DNA of 64,000 nucleotides from Salinimicrobium soli (GCF_048323655.1 NZ_JBLUWW010000002.1:558001-622000), one strand, 5' to 3'; counted from the stretch's first letter, positions 42,070 to 51,126 are shown. Program-made: numbers and translations. Notes: generated by a model from the letters alone, not told the origin.

Positions 42070-42093
42070 ATTAAAGAATATCTGGGAATCAGA

Positions 42094-42444
42094 TTATCTT
42101 CTTCTTTCTTTGATACGGGCTTTTTTACCTGTAAGTTCTCTAAAGTAGTAAATTCTAGCTCTACGTACTTTACCACGCTTGTTGACTTCAATTTTTTGAA
42201 GAGCAGGAAGGTTCAATGGGAAGATACGTTCAACTCCAACTGTACCACTCATTTTACGGATTGTAAAAGTTTGAGAAGCACCTGTCCCTCTTTTTTGGAT
42301 TACAACACCACGAAAGAACTGAGTACGGGTTTTAGCACCCTCTGTAATTTCATAATACACAGTGATGGTATCCCCGGCTGCAAATTCAGGGAATTCCTTT
42401 TTTGTAACAAACTCGTCCTGTACAAATTTAACTAACGATTCCAT
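42094..42444 (-). CDS. rplS: 50S ribosomal protein L19
   Basis: A 116-residue ribosomal protein located at the 30S-50S interface. Family segments: FAAGDTITVYYEITEGAKTR, the RGVVIQKRGTGASQTFTIR core and the basic C-terminus AYYFRELTGKKARIKERRR-type (here IYYFRELTGKKARIKE). trmD lies upstream on the same strand, with a 120-base gap, as in most bacteria. Confidence 0.97.
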   Translation of the reverse strand: MESLVKFVQDEFVTKKEFPEFAAGDTITVYYEITEGAKTRTQFFRGVVIQKRGTGASQTFTIRKMSGTVGVERIFPLNLPALQKIEVNKRGKVRRARIYYFRELTGKKARIKERRR

Positions 42445-42518
42445 GTTTGATATGGTTTAAAAATAAAGTCTAAAGCAACATTCACGGTTTTCGCCAGAGG
42501 TTGATCTAGAAACGAGTG

Positions 42519-42526
42519 CAAAATTA
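42519..42526 (-). promoter_or_regulatory. -7 element (TAATTTTG) of rplS
   Basis: A perfect TAnnTTTG match on the minus strand, about 75 bases upstream of the rplS ATG. No TTG at -33. Confidence 0.4.
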
Positions 42527-42564
42527 TAAATTTTTTTTGATCTGTGTACTCTAAAATGAGGTTT

Positions 42565-43251
42565 TTATTCATCCTCATTCTCAAGCAGATCGGGGCGCAA
42601 TCTTTTGGTGCGCTCGTATGCTTTTTCTTCCCGCCATTCTTCGATCTTCGGAAAATTGCCGGAAGTGAGAATTTCAGGTACTTTCCAGCCTTTGTATTCG
42701 GCTGGGCGCGTGTAAATAGGCGGAGCTAACAAATTGTCCTGAAAGGAATCGGTGAGGGCAGAGGTCTCATTTCCCAAAACTCCGGGTAACAACCTGATCA
42801 CTGCGTCACAGAGCACAGCTGCGCCAAGCTCCCCTCCCGAAAGCACATAGTCTCCCACAGAGATCTCCCTGGTAACAAAATGTTCCCGCACCCGTTGATC
42901 AACCCCTTTGTAATGCCCGCAAAGAATGATCAGATTCTTTTTAAGGGATAGTTCATTGGCAGTTCCCTGCTTAAGCGTCATTCCATCGGGGGTCATGTAG
43001 ATCACTTCGTCATAATCCCTTTCGGCCTTAAGTGCAGAGATGCATTTATCTATAGGTTCGATCATCATCACCATTCCGGCGCCACCGCCAAACTGGTAAT
43101 CATCCACCTGTTTGTAATTATCAGTTACGTAATCCCTAAGGTTGTGAAGATGGATCTCAACCAGTCCTTTTTCGATGGCCCGTTTTAAAATAGAGGCCTC
43201 GAACGGACTTTTAAGAATATCCGGAACTACTGTAATAATGTCAATTCGCAT
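42565..43251 (-). CDS. trmD: tRNA (guanine-37 N1)-methyltransferase
   Basis: A 228-residue SPOUT-class enzyme that methylates G37 of tRNAs with SAM and so prevents frameshifting. The trefoil-knot cofactor loops are visible: YMTPDGMTLKQ, ILCGHYKGVDQRV (about 112-124), and ISVGDYVLSGGELGAAVLCD. The N-terminus MRIDIITVVPDIL is typical. It is expected to be essential. rplS lies downstream. Confidence 0.97.
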   Translation of the reverse strand: MRIDIITVVPDILKSPFEASILKRAIEKGLVEIHLHNLRDYVTDNYKQVDDYQFGGGAGMVMMIEPIDKCISALKAERDYDEVIYMTPDGMTLKQGTANELSLKKNLIILCGHYKGVDQRVREHFVTREISVGDYVLSGGELGAAVLCDAVIRLLPGVLGNETSALTDSFQDNLLAPPIYTRPAEYKGWKVPEILTSGNFPKIEEWREEKAYERTKRLRPDLLENEDE

Positions 43252-43330
43252 GGTGGAGAAATATAAGTATTAGGAGTGGCAAAAGTACCACTCCTTTAAC
43301 TATAGTCCAATTATTAGCTTTCGAAAAGGT

Positions 43331-43915
43331 CTATTTAGCGAGCTTAAGCTGCTTGTTCTTTTCGTCCTGTAAAAGTCTGCCCAACCTTTGTTCTTTTTCC
43401 AAAGATTTGGCGCGGTAAGCCTCAAATTCTTTTTCCAACTCTTCGAGATTCTTTCTGGCTTCCTGGGTATGGATGTCGCTCTTTTTAAAACGGTAAACAA
43501 ACAATGCAAGGGCAAGCACCAACACTCCAACGATTCCCCACATGATGGATTGATAAGATGCTTTGCTGAAAGGCATACCTAAAAAGGTAATTGAATCCTT
43601 TTCTGAAGTTACCTCGTTTAGCTTTGCTTCAAAGATGTCAAGATCAGCTTTTAATTTTCCGATCTTTTCTTTTTGAGCCTGAGCTGCTTCTTTTCCGCTT
43701 GCGATCTCTGCCTTTAGTTCGGCAATTCTTTTTGAGGTAAGATCCTGGAGTTTTGATAACTCATCTGAATCTACCACTTTATACCCCTTAAAATTGTTGG
43801 AGTTGGTGATAAGTTCAGAAAACTTTTCGTCAATGGTAGTTTCCGCAGAAACCTGCGCAAAAGCCATAGAGGTCATAAATAGAATGAGGAGCGTAGAGAA
43901 TAAAGTTTTTTTCAT
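43331..43915 (-). CDS. Exported coiled-coil protein with one membrane helix
   Basis: A 194-residue protein: signal peptide (MKKTLFSTLLILFMTSMAFA), a periplasmic coiled coil (about 50-100, with AELKAEIASGKEAAQAQKEK), a transmembrane helix (about 125-145, IMWGIVGVLVLALALFVYRF) and a second coiled coil to the end. Similar genes sit before trmD in Flavobacteriaceae and are sometimes mislabelled as methyltransferase; there is no such domain here. Function unknown, perhaps an envelope scaffold. Confidence 0.8.
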   Translation of the reverse strand: MKKTLFSTLLILFMTSMAFAQVSAETTIDEKFSELITNSNNFKGYKVVDSDELSKLQDLTSKRIAELKAEIASGKEAAQAQKEKIGKLKADLDIFEAKLNEVTSEKDSITFLGMPFSKASYQSIMWGIVGVLVLALALFVYRFKKSDIHTQEARKNLEELEKEFEAYRAKSLEKEQRLGRLLQDEKNKQLKLAK

Positions 43916-44033
43916 AGTTTTTCTTTTTTTTTCACTTCCAAAACGGGTACCGGCAGATGTTATTGTAAAGCTTTTTCATTTTTTTTTCAGCACCTAACTT
44001 GCTGTTTTTCTGCACCCGAACTTTTAGCGAGTG

Positions 44034-44041
44034 CAAAACTA
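44034..44041 (-). promoter_or_regulatory. -7 element (TAGTTTTG) upstream of the coiled-coil protein gene
   Basis: A perfect TAnnTTTG match, about 120 bases before the start at 43915, directly beyond the GAPDH terminator. Confidence 0.4.
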
Positions 44042-44049
44042 CTAATAAA

Positions 44050-44073
44050 AAACCCACCTCGTGAGGTGGGTTT
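44050..44073. terminator. Terminator after the GAPDH gene
   Basis: AAACCCACCTC pairs with GAGGTGGGTTT, effectively a 10-bp stem with a GTGA-type loop. It follows the minus-strand stop at 44094. Confidence 0.85.
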
Positions 44074-44093
44074 GAAATAATTTTTTTGATCTA

Positions 44094-45542
44094 CTAATAG
44101 TAGGTGTATCTCCTTACTTTTGCAAGGTATTTTGCCAGTCTGATCACCTGATGGCTGTATCCATATTCATTGTCGTACCATACATAAAGGACGACGTTTT
44201 TCCCATCTTCGGTTACAATAGTGGCATTACTGTCATAAATGGAAGGTTGGGCCGAACCAACAATGTCTGAAGACACCAGTTCATTATCCAGGGAATATTT
44301 GATCTGTTCAACAAGATCTCCTTCTAAAGCATATTTTTTGATGATCTCGTTGATACCTTCTTTAGAAGTTGGGTTTTCCAATTCCAGGTTAAGAATGGCC
44401 AGAGAACCATTAGGAACCGGAACCCTGATCGCGTTGGAAGTAAGTTTGCCTTCAAAAATTGGAAGTGCTTTAGAAACTGCTTTTCCTGCACCGGTTTCAG
44501 TGATCACCATATTGAGGGCAGCTGCACGGCCTCGTCGATATTTCTTGTGCATATTATCAACCAGATTCTGGTCATTGGTATAGGCATGGATGGTTTCCAG
44601 GTGCCCGTGAACTACTCCCAAAGAATCCTGAACCGCTTTTAGGACAGGAGTAATGGCGTTGGTAGTACAGGAAGCAGCAGAAAAAATGGAAAGTTCATCC
44701 GGATTGTATTCCAGGTGGTTCACCCCGTGTACAATATTTGGAATCCCTTTTCCGGGGGCGGTGAGCAACACTTTGCTTGCACCTTTGGAAGTGAGGTGTC
44801 TTTTTAATGCTTCCTCATCTCTAAATGCTCCGGTGTTGTCAATGATGAGTGCATCTTTAATCCCATATTCAGTATAATCTATTTCTTCCGGATTATCGGC
44901 AGAGATCATATGAACAGTAGTACCATTGATCACCAGGCACTGCTTTTCAATATTTATTGCTACGGTTCCTGAAAAATCTCCGTGAACAGAGTCATTCTTC
45001 AACAGGGAAGCTCTTTTTTCAAGCACCGTCTGGTCTATTTTACCACGTGTCACCACGGCTCTAAGTCTCAATTGACTTCCTTTCCCCGTTCTGGTCATAA
45101 GCTCTCTCGCTAACAGACGACCAATCCTTCCGAAGCCATAAAGAACAACATCCTTTGGAGTAACTTCATCACACTGCTTAGCTTCTTTCAGTTTGTCAGA
45201 TACAAATGCGGTGGCATTGGCATATTTTTGATCTTCCAGGTGATACTCATAGGTGAGTTTTCCAATATCCAGCTTAGCCGGAGGGAAATCCAACGTTTTA
45301 ATAGCCTCTGCGATCTCTACGGAATCAAAAATTGAAATTGGTTTTTGAACAAATTCCCCTGCGTATTCGTGCAGATCAAGAATGTCACTCACGTTGCGAT
45401 CAATAAGCTGGTTTCTAAACAGTACCAGTTCTATGGATTTATCATACCAAAGGTCACTGATAGTTTTGATAAACTGCACCGCCGCACGACGCCTGTCTGC
45501 CTGAAAGGCTAATTCTTTTTCGTAAACTTCGTTTGAGTTCAT
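44094..45542 (-). CDS. Glyceraldehyde-3-phosphate dehydrogenase, long form
   Basis: A 482-residue protein. The GAPDH core begins near residue 132 with the NAD(P) loop VVLYGFGRIGRLLAREL, and the catalytic cysteine is C292 in SAASCTTNAITP. The first ~130 residues are a helical extension (DRRRAAVQFIKTISDLWYDK) absent from the ordinary ~335-residue enzyme. The long type is found in Bacteroidota, probably as one of two GAPDHs; whether it runs in the gluconeogenic or glycolytic direction is not visible. Confidence 0.93.
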   Translation of the reverse strand: MNSNEVYEKELAFQADRRRAAVQFIKTISDLWYDKSIELVLFRNQLIDRNVSDILDLHEYAGEFVQKPISIFDSVEIAEAIKTLDFPPAKLDIGKLTYEYHLEDQKYANATAFVSDKLKEAKQCDEVTPKDVVLYGFGRIGRLLARELMTRTGKGSQLRLRAVVTRGKIDQTVLEKRASLLKNDSVHGDFSGTVAINIEKQCLVINGTTVHMISADNPEEIDYTEYGIKDALIIDNTGAFRDEEALKRHLTSKGASKVLLTAPGKGIPNIVHGVNHLEYNPDELSIFSAASCTTNAITPVLKAVQDSLGVVHGHLETIHAYTNDQNLVDNMHKKYRRGRAAALNMVITETGAGKAVSKALPIFEGKLTSNAIRVPVPNGSLAILNLELENPTSKEGINEIIKKYALEGDLVEQIKYSLDNELVSSDIVGSAQPSIYDSNATIVTEDGKNVVLYVWYDNEYGYSHQVIRLAKYLAKVRRYTYY

Positions 45543-45576
45543 TTTTACAAAGTGTGTTGTTTGTTATAAATCGCTG

Positions 45577-45584
45577 CAAAAATA
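45577..45584 (-). promoter_or_regulatory. -7 element (TATTTTTG) of the GAPDH gene
   Basis: Perfect TAnnTTTG on the minus strand, 35 bases before the ATG at 45542. No TTG at a fitting distance. Confidence 0.45.
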
Positions 45585-45626
45585 TATATTTCAAACGTTT
45601 TCGTAAAAGTATTTGAACAAAAAAAA

Positions 45627-45648
45627 CCTGCCCTTGAAAAAGGGCAGG
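45627..45648. terminator. Terminator after htrA
   Basis: CCTGCCCTT-GAAA-AAGGGCAGG, a 9-bp GC-rich stem with a GAAA tetraloop and A/T flanks, just past the stop at 45681. Confidence 0.85.
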
Positions 45649-45680
45649 AATGAGCTTTAAAAATAGCTTTTTTCAGGAGT

Positions 45681-47045
45681 TTACCTCCATACATATTTTT
45701 GCTTTTCTCCATTGGGGTTCACGAATGTGACGCTGATTGGGTCAGAAGCATCTCTTCTGGAGAGGATACGCTGAACATCGTTTATATTTCGCACGGGAAC
45801 ATTGTCTATTTCGGTAATTATTGTTCCGTACAATTGTTCAGACTGCATTTGAGGAGTCAATCCGCGGGTGATCTTCACTCCGTTCTCAACCTTACTTTTC
45901 TTCAGTTCTTCAGCTGTGGCGTTGGAAACTTCCAGGCCTATTTCTTTGATCTGGTAAACTTCATATTTAGTTAGGCGTACGTTAAGGGTCTTTTCATTTC
46001 CATTTCTAAGTACCTTTACTTTGACTACATCATCGGGACGCTTAGACCCTATGTACCCTGAAAGATCTGAAAACTTCCTTATCTCCACATTATCTATCTG
46101 GTTGATGATATCTCCGGATTTAATACCGGCTTTTTCGGCGCCACTACCTGCTTCTACCTCGCTCACATAAACTCCTTCTGAAACATCTACTTCCATTTCT
46201 GCAGGTAATTTACCCGCCTGTAAACCTCTAATACCAAGAATTCCCTGTTGCACATCCCCAAATTCGAGAATGTCCTCCACGATCTTACGGGCATTGTTGG
46301 AGGGCACTGCAAAGGCATAACCAACATAGCTTCCGGTTTGAGAAGTAATGGCAGTATTGATACCTATGAGTTCTCCATGTATATTCACAAGAGCACCACC
46401 GCTATTCCCGGGATTGATAGCCGCATCTGTCTGAATAAAGGAAGAGACATTGGCGTCCATACCAAGGTCACGTGATTTGGCACTGATAATTCCGGCCGTA
46501 ACAGTAGAGGTAAGGTTAAAAGGGTTACCTACAGCGAGTACCCATTCCCCGATCTGAGCATTATTAGAATTTCCGAAAGGCAGGTAATCGAGATCTTCTG
46601 CATCAATTTTCAATAAAGCAATATCGGTCTTGGGATCAGACCCGATGACTTTTGCCATGTAATTTTGATTGTTGTTCAGGGTCACCTGTAACTTATTGGC
46701 ATTCTGAATTACGTGGTTATTGGTTACGATATATCCGTCCGGCGAAATGATCACTCCGGAACCTGTCCCTTGCAAAGCCATACCGGTTCTGGAGGAAAAA
46801 GGATTCCTGGTAACTGCCATGTTCTTCACGTGCACTACGGCATGGACAGATTTATTGGCGGCCTCGGTAAAATCGGCCATAGAAGATTCCGCCATTCTTT
46901 TATTAAAGTTGACAGGAGTGTATTCGGGAATCCCGCTGGTGTCTTCCACTATGATAAGTTCTTCATCAAAAAAGATCAAATAACTTCCCAAAGAAAGAAA
47001 ACCACCAAGCATAGAAACCATGACTAAACTGACTATTTTTTTCAT
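45681..47045 (-). CDS. DegP/HtrA-family periplasmic serine protease
   Basis: A 454-residue protease with an N-terminal signal anchor (IVSLVMVSMLGGFLSLGSYL). The trypsin-like domain spans about 85-275: His in VTNNHVI, Asp in PKTDIALLK, Ser in INPGNSGGAL. Two PDZ domains follow (about 280-370, 375-454). It degrades or refolds misfolded envelope proteins under heat or oxidative stress. It is divergent from dapF. Confidence 0.95.
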   Translation of the reverse strand: MKKIVSLVMVSMLGGFLSLGSYLIFFDEELIIVEDTSGIPEYTPVNFNKRMAESSMADFTEAANKSVHAVVHVKNMAVTRNPFSSRTGMALQGTGSGVIISPDGYIVTNNHVIQNANKLQVTLNNNQNYMAKVIGSDPKTDIALLKIDAEDLDYLPFGNSNNAQIGEWVLAVGNPFNLTSTVTAGIISAKSRDLGMDANVSSFIQTDAAINPGNSGGALVNIHGELIGINTAITSQTGSYVGYAFAVPSNNARKIVEDILEFGDVQQGILGIRGLQAGKLPAEMEVDVSEGVYVSEVEAGSGAEKAGIKSGDIINQIDNVEIRKFSDLSGYIGSKRPDDVVKVKVLRNGNEKTLNVRLTKYEVYQIKEIGLEVSNATAEELKKSKVENGVKITRGLTPQMQSEQLYGTIITEIDNVPVRNINDVQRILSRRDASDPISVTFVNPNGEKQKYVWR

Positions 47046-47152
47046 TTTTCTAATGAGTGAGTTTATGGTTAAACATTTGATTCTATTGTTGTCGTATATA
47101 TTCTGTTCCTATTTACAACATCTTAACGGCTCATCATTTCTGGCTTTTATTG

Positions 47153-47160
47153 TATCTTTG
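47153..47160 (+). promoter_or_regulatory. -7 element (TATCTTTG) of the dapF operon
   Basis: Perfect TAnnTTTG match 19 bases before the dapF ATG. No clear -33 TTG. Confidence 0.5.
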
Positions 47161-47179
47161 GTCCCTTAAAATTTAGCTG

Positions 47180-47968
47180 ATGGAGCTTTCATTTTACAAA
47201 TATCAGGGAACCGGAAATGACTTTGTAATGGTAGATAACCGTTCACAGGTATTATCCAAAAACAATACCAATCTCATCAAGCAGCTATGTGACCGAAAAT
47301 TTGGCATAGGTGCTGACGGACTTATTCTTCTGGAAAATTCTGAGGTGCCAACTGATGATTTTAAAATGGTCTATTTTAACGCAGATGGCAGGGAAAGTAG
47401 TATGTGCGGTAACGGTGGAAGATGTATTGTTGCTTTTGCCCATTTTCTTGACATTATAAATGAAAAAGCTGTCTTTACAGCTATAGACGGAGTGCATGAA
47501 GCAGTACTGCAAAATGAATTAGTTGGTCTCAAAATGTCAGATGTTGAAAGAATAGAAGAGAAACCTGAAGCGGTATTTCTCAATACCGGGTCTCCTCATC
47601 ACGTTATTTTTACAAAAGATGTAGATGGAACAGATGTGGAGAAGGAGGGAGCAGCTATTAGAAATTCGGAGAACTATAAAAGCATTAACGGGACCAACGT
47701 CAATTTTGTAGAATATCTGGATGAAGCTACTTTTAAAGTGCGCACCTTTGAAAGAGGAGTGGAGGCAGAAACCCTTTCCTGTGGTACGGGAGTAACTGCT
47801 GTAGCCCTGGCTGCCTATGCTACCGGTAAGGCTTCAGAAAAAACGATTCACCTTCAAACACCGGGGGGGCAATTGGCTGTTTCCTTTGAGCCTGGGGAGA
47901 ACGGATTCCAAAATATCTGGCTTACAGGACCTGCAAAAATGGTATTTAAAGGCAGTATTTCATGTTAA
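47180..47968 (+). CDS. dapF: Diaminopimelate epimerase
   Basis: A 262-residue enzyme that converts LL- to meso-diaminopimelate for lysine and peptidoglycan. The two catalytic cysteines are in SMCGNGGRCI (about residues 74-83) and LSCGTGVTA (near 199). The KYQGTGNDFVMVDN start is standard. It overlaps the GNAT gene by 7 bases and is first of a run with mltG. Confidence 0.96.
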   Translation: MELSFYKYQGTGNDFVMVDNRSQVLSKNNTNLIKQLCDRKFGIGADGLILLENSEVPTDDFKMVYFNADGRESSMCGNGGRCIVAFAHFLDIINEKAVFTAIDGVHEAVLQNELVGLKMSDVERIEEKPEAVFLNTGSPHHVIFTKDVDGTDVEKEGAAIRNSENYKSINGTNVNFVEYLDEATFKVRTFERGVEAETLSCGTGVTAVALAAYATGKASEKTIHLQTPGGQLAVSFEPGENGFQNIWLTGPAKMVFKGSISC

Positions 47969-48498
47969 CACTAAAGGGAGAGAAAGTATATCTGCGAGCG
48001 CTTGAGCCAGATGACCTTGATTTTCTATACTCTGTCGAGAATGATGAGGAATTCTGGGAAGTAAGCTGCAACAGTACGCCTTATTCCCGTTTTGTTTTAG
48101 GACAGTATCTTGAGAACGCTCATAAAGACCTTTATGAGGTAAAACAATTACGGCTGGTGATCTGTGAAGCAGGTGACGATTCCCCTGCAGGATTTATTGA
48201 CCTTTTTGATTTTGATCCCAAACATCGGCGCGCGGCCTTGGGAATAATTGTGATCAATAAAAACAGCAGGAAAAAAGGTTTTGGTTTTGAAGCCCTACAG
48301 TTGATGTGTAAATATTCCTTTACTCATTTGGGCCTCCATCAGGTATATGCCCACGTAGGAGCTGATAACACCTCAAGTAAATTACTTTTTGAAAAAGCGG
48401 GTTTTGTTTGTACCGGACAAAAAAAAGATTGGATCCGCGTGAATGGAACTTATAAAGATGAGCTCATCTATCAATTGATCGACAAAAATGTACATTAA
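47962..48498 (+). CDS. GNAT acetyltransferase, SpeG/RimL-like
   Basis: A 178-residue GNAT protein: KVYLRALEPDDLDFLYSVEN at the start, acetyl-CoA loop LGIIVINKNSRKKGFGFEAL (about 92-111) and the HQVYAHVGADNTSSKLLFEK segment. Overlaps dapF (7 bases) and mltG (11 bases), so all three are translated together. The acceptor is unknown; it could modify an amino sugar, a polyamine or a protein N-terminus. Confidence 0.9.
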   Translation: MLTLKGEKVYLRALEPDDLDFLYSVENDEEFWEVSCNSTPYSRFVLGQYLENAHKDLYEVKQLRLVICEAGDDSPAGFIDLFDFDPKHRRAALGIIVINKNSRKKGFGFEALQLMCKYSFTHLGLHQVYAHVGADNTSSKLLFEKAGFVCTGQKKDWIRVNGTYKDELIYQLIDKNVH

Positions 48499-49531
48499 AA
48501 AAATATTAGTTGCCATTGCCCTTTTGGGAATAGTTGGATTGGCGATCTTCTCATATTATATATACGACGTGATCTTTCTTCCGAATACTACATTTTCAGA
48601 AGAAAAAGCGGAAGTATTAATTCCGACAGATGCCACCTATCCTGAAGTGAGGCAGTTGTTGGAGCCTTTGCTGGACGACTTAAAGGAGTTCGACCTGGTA
48701 GCGGGTAAGAAAGGGTATACCACCAATGTCAAGGCGGGCCGGTATATTCTGAAAAAAGGGATGAGCAATAATGAGATCATCAACACCTTAAGAAGTCGAA
48801 ACGTTCCGGTGTGGGTAACCTTCAATAACCAGGAACGCTTAGAAGATCTGGCCGGCAGGATCGCCGTTCAAATCGAGGCAGACAGTACACAGCTTCTGGA
48901 AACTATGAAAGATTCGACATTTTTGGTTGCTAATGATCTTAACGAAAGGACAGCTTTGGAAATGTATATTCCCAATAAATATGAATTCTTCTGGAATACT
49001 TCCGCGGAAGAATTCAGGGACCGCATGCAGCGGGAGAGTACACGCTTTTGGAACGAGACCCGCCTTAAAAAAGCTGAAGAAATAGGCCTTACTCCTTCCG
49101 AAGTTATGGTGCTGGCATCTATAGTACAGAAGGAAACAGCAAAAGTAGATGAAAGAAAACGTGTTGCCGGCGTCTACATGAACCGTCTTAAAAGAGGAAT
49201 GAAACTCGATGCCGATCCTACAGTAATTTATGCTCTTAAGGATCGCTTGCAGAACTTTGACACCATCATTAAAAGAGTGCTATATAAGGACCTCACCTTG
49301 GATTCTCCTTATAATACCTATTTGTATAAAGATCTACCTCCCGGGCCAATTACTATGCCCGATATCTCTTCAATTGACGCAGTACTCAACTATGAGGACC
49401 ACGACTATCTTTACTTTGTAGCTGATGTCCAGAATTTCGGATATCACAAATTCGCCAAAACGCTTTCCCAGCACAATGCAAATAAAAGGGAATATGTGAA
49501 GTGGATAAATAAACAAAAGATCAACAGGTAA
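48488..49531 (+). CDS. mltG: Endolytic murein transglycosylase
   Basis: A 347-residue membrane-anchored lytic transglycosylase (YceG family). One N-terminal helix (ILVAIALLGIVGLAIFSYYI), then a LysM-like region, then the catalytic domain with the key Glu in LASIVQKETAKVDERKRVAG. It cuts nascent glycan strands and sets their length. With dapF upstream it forms a cell-wall module. Confidence 0.95.
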   Translation: MYIKKILVAIALLGIVGLAIFSYYIYDVIFLPNTTFSEEKAEVLIPTDATYPEVRQLLEPLLDDLKEFDLVAGKKGYTTNVKAGRYILKKGMSNNEIINTLRSRNVPVWVTFNNQERLEDLAGRIAVQIEADSTQLLETMKDSTFLVANDLNERTALEMYIPNKYEFFWNTSAEEFRDRMQRESTRFWNETRLKKAEEIGLTPSEVMVLASIVQKETAKVDERKRVAGVYMNRLKRGMKLDADPTVIYALKDRLQNFDTIIKRVLYKDLTLDSPYNTYLYKDLPPGPITMPDISSIDAVLNYEDHDYLYFVADVQNFGYHKFAKTLSQHNANKREYVKWINKQKINR

Positions 49532-49683
49532 TTTTCTTCTTCTTTATTAAGTTTTTGTTATAAAGTCAATTAGGTATACGAATTGGCTGTTTGGCACGTT
49601 CTATGCGTATTATACGTCAGTAGTATTAAAAAGGCATTAAGAATCATTTAACAGGCTGATGGTCAGATTTTTAAAAAATGTCT

Positions 49684-49691
49684 TACATTTG
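49684..49691 (+). promoter_or_regulatory. -7 element (TACATTTG) of the gene at 49746
   Basis: Perfect TAnnTTTG match. The leader to the ATG would be about 50 bases. Confidence 0.5.
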
Positions 49692-49745
49692 TCGGCCGAT
49701 TTGAGAGAAATGTTAAAGTGATTCTCAAACATAAACAACCAAAGG

Positions 49746-50420
49746 ATGAAGAAGAAAATTGCAAAATTTTCAGTATTACCGGTTTTAGGAGCTTCCGTTT
49801 TCTTTTATAGCTTTTCAGCTAAAAGAGCAACAGAAATGCGTGAAGCCCTGGCAGCTGAATTTTCAACTACAGGACAGGAATTGTTATTCACAGTTCCAGA
49901 GGCTCCCCCAACAACATTTGTAGATCCGGACACCAGATTCTATCCTGAATTGGGAAAATCTTATGTGGCTTTTAAAGAAGCACTGGGATTCAAAGAATCA
50001 GGCGGAGACTACAGCGTAGTCAATGAATTCGGTTACCTCGGAAAATATCAGTTCGGAAAAGGTACGCTTAAGATGATTGGGATAAGGGATGTAAATACCT
50101 TCCTTAATACCCCCGATCTTCAGGAAGCTGCTTTTTATGCGAACGCCTCAAGAAACAAGTGGATCCTTCGCAGGGATATTGACCGTTTCCAGGACAAGGT
50201 GATCAATGGGATCAAAATAACTGAATCTGGAATACTGGCTGCTGCACACCTGGCAGGAGCGGGTAACGTAAAGAAATTTTTGAGAAGTGGCGGAGCCAAT
50301 AGCTTTAGCGATGGCTTTGGAACTTCAATTAAGCATTACTTTAAGAAGTTCGAAGGATATGATACTTCGTTCATTGTCCCGGAGCGGACAGCGAAGGTTA
50401 AAAGTCCTTCTGCAATATAA
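49746..50420 (+). CDS. Exported lytic-transglycosylase-like protein
   Basis: A 224-residue protein with an N-terminal hydrophobic start (IAKFSVLPVLGASVFFYSFS) for export. The central FKESGGDYSVVNEFGYLGKY segment (about residues 82-101) resembles the catalytic-Glu region of lysozyme-like transglycosylases, and GILAAAHLAGAGNVKKFL fits the same fold. It probably acts on peptidoglycan. Its 3' end overlaps the convergent methylase gene by 23 bases. Confidence 0.8.
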   Translation: MKKKIAKFSVLPVLGASVFFYSFSAKRATEMREALAAEFSTTGQELLFTVPEAPPTTFVDPDTRFYPELGKSYVAFKEALGFKESGGDYSVVNEFGYLGKYQFGKGTLKMIGIRDVNTFLNTPDLQEAAFYANASRNKWILRRDIDRFQDKVINGIKITESGILAAAHLAGAGNVKKFLRSGGANSFSDGFGTSIKHYFKKFEGYDTSFIVPERTAKVKSPSAI

Positions 50421-51126
50421 ATATAGTGGGCCTCTTGTGAAGGTCCACTTTTGTTTTAGCCCATTCTGAAATGGGTTTTGTGACAATGTATTCTGTGGCC
50501 AACGTAATATCACAGGCAATACATACCCGGGTTGCCGGATGCAGGTTCTGTACGAGATCTTCCAACATCTTATTGTTCCGGTAGGGAGTTTCAATGAACA
50601 ATTGCGCCTGACCCTTTTCCAGAGACAGTCTTTCCAGATTCCTGATCTCGCTTTTACGGGCAGCCTTGTCAATGGGCAGGTATCCGTTAAAGGCAAAGCT
50701 TTGACCATTCATTCCCGAGCTCATCATCGCCAATAAAATTGAGGATGGACCTACCATGGGAACGACTTTAATATTTTCCTGGTGGGCAATACGTACAACA
50801 TCAGCTCCCGGATCAGCTACCCCGGGACATCCCGCTTCGCTGAGTAAACCCACATCTTCTCCATTTTTACAGGGTGTCAAAAAAGTGGGAATTTCAGCAG
50901 GATCTGTATGTTTGTTCAGAACGAATAATTTGAGGGAAGGCTGTGATTTGGTCGGGACTAATTTTTTTATAGCCTTGCGGGCCGTCTTTTCATTTTCTAC
51001 AATGAAAGTATCAATACGCTCAATTTGTTTTTGGACAGATGCCGGTAAAACATCCAGAGGATCATTGTCCCCCAAAGTGGTAGGCAAGAGGTAGAGTTTT
51101 CCGGAATTTGCAAAAGAGTTGTTCAA
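50398..51126 (-). CDS. RsmI-like tetrapyrrole-methylase-fold methyltransferase
   Basis: About 242 residues of the tetrapyrrole methylase/RsmI family: GKLYLLPTTLGDNDPLDVLP start, LLSEAGCPGVADPGADVV, and VPMVGPSSILLAMMSSGMNG (about 128-147). The full RsmI enzyme 2'-O-methylates C1402 of 16S rRNA; this shorter paralogous group is common in Bacteroidota. There is no ATG. I use the TTG at 51126, just after the phosphatase stop; a TTG at 51144 would overlap that gene. Confidence 0.85.
   Translation of the reverse strand: MNNSFANSGKLYLLPTTLGDNDPLDVLPASVQKQIERIDTFIVENEKTARKAIKKLVPTKSQPSLKLFVLNKHTDPAEIPTFLTPCKNGEDVGLLSEAGCPGVADPGADVVRIAHQENIKVVPMVGPSSILLAMMSSGMNGQSFAFNGYLPIDKAARKSEIRNLERLSLEKGQAQLFIETPYRNNKMLEDLVQNLHPATRVCIACDITLATEYIVTKPISEWAKTKVDLHKRPTIFILQKDF
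50425..50457 (+). terminator. Terminator of the transglycosylase-like gene, inside the methylase 3' end
   Basis: AGTGGGCCT pairs with AGGTCCACT with one mismatch, followed by TTTTGTTTT. It lies within the coding region of the convergent methylase gene. Confidence 0.7.

Larger units (their letters stand above)
41552..42093. other. Gene-poor 540-bp region with several hairpins
   Basis: No convincing gene lies here. There are three stems besides the terminator at 42044: AGCCATTTCA/TGAAATGGCT (41659-41690), a perfect 13-bp stem (41775-41817) and a perfect 8-bp stem (41846-41863). One frame is open from 41622 to 42038, but its protein looks like random low-complexity sequence. A structured RNA or decayed gene is possible. 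Confidence 0.4.
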
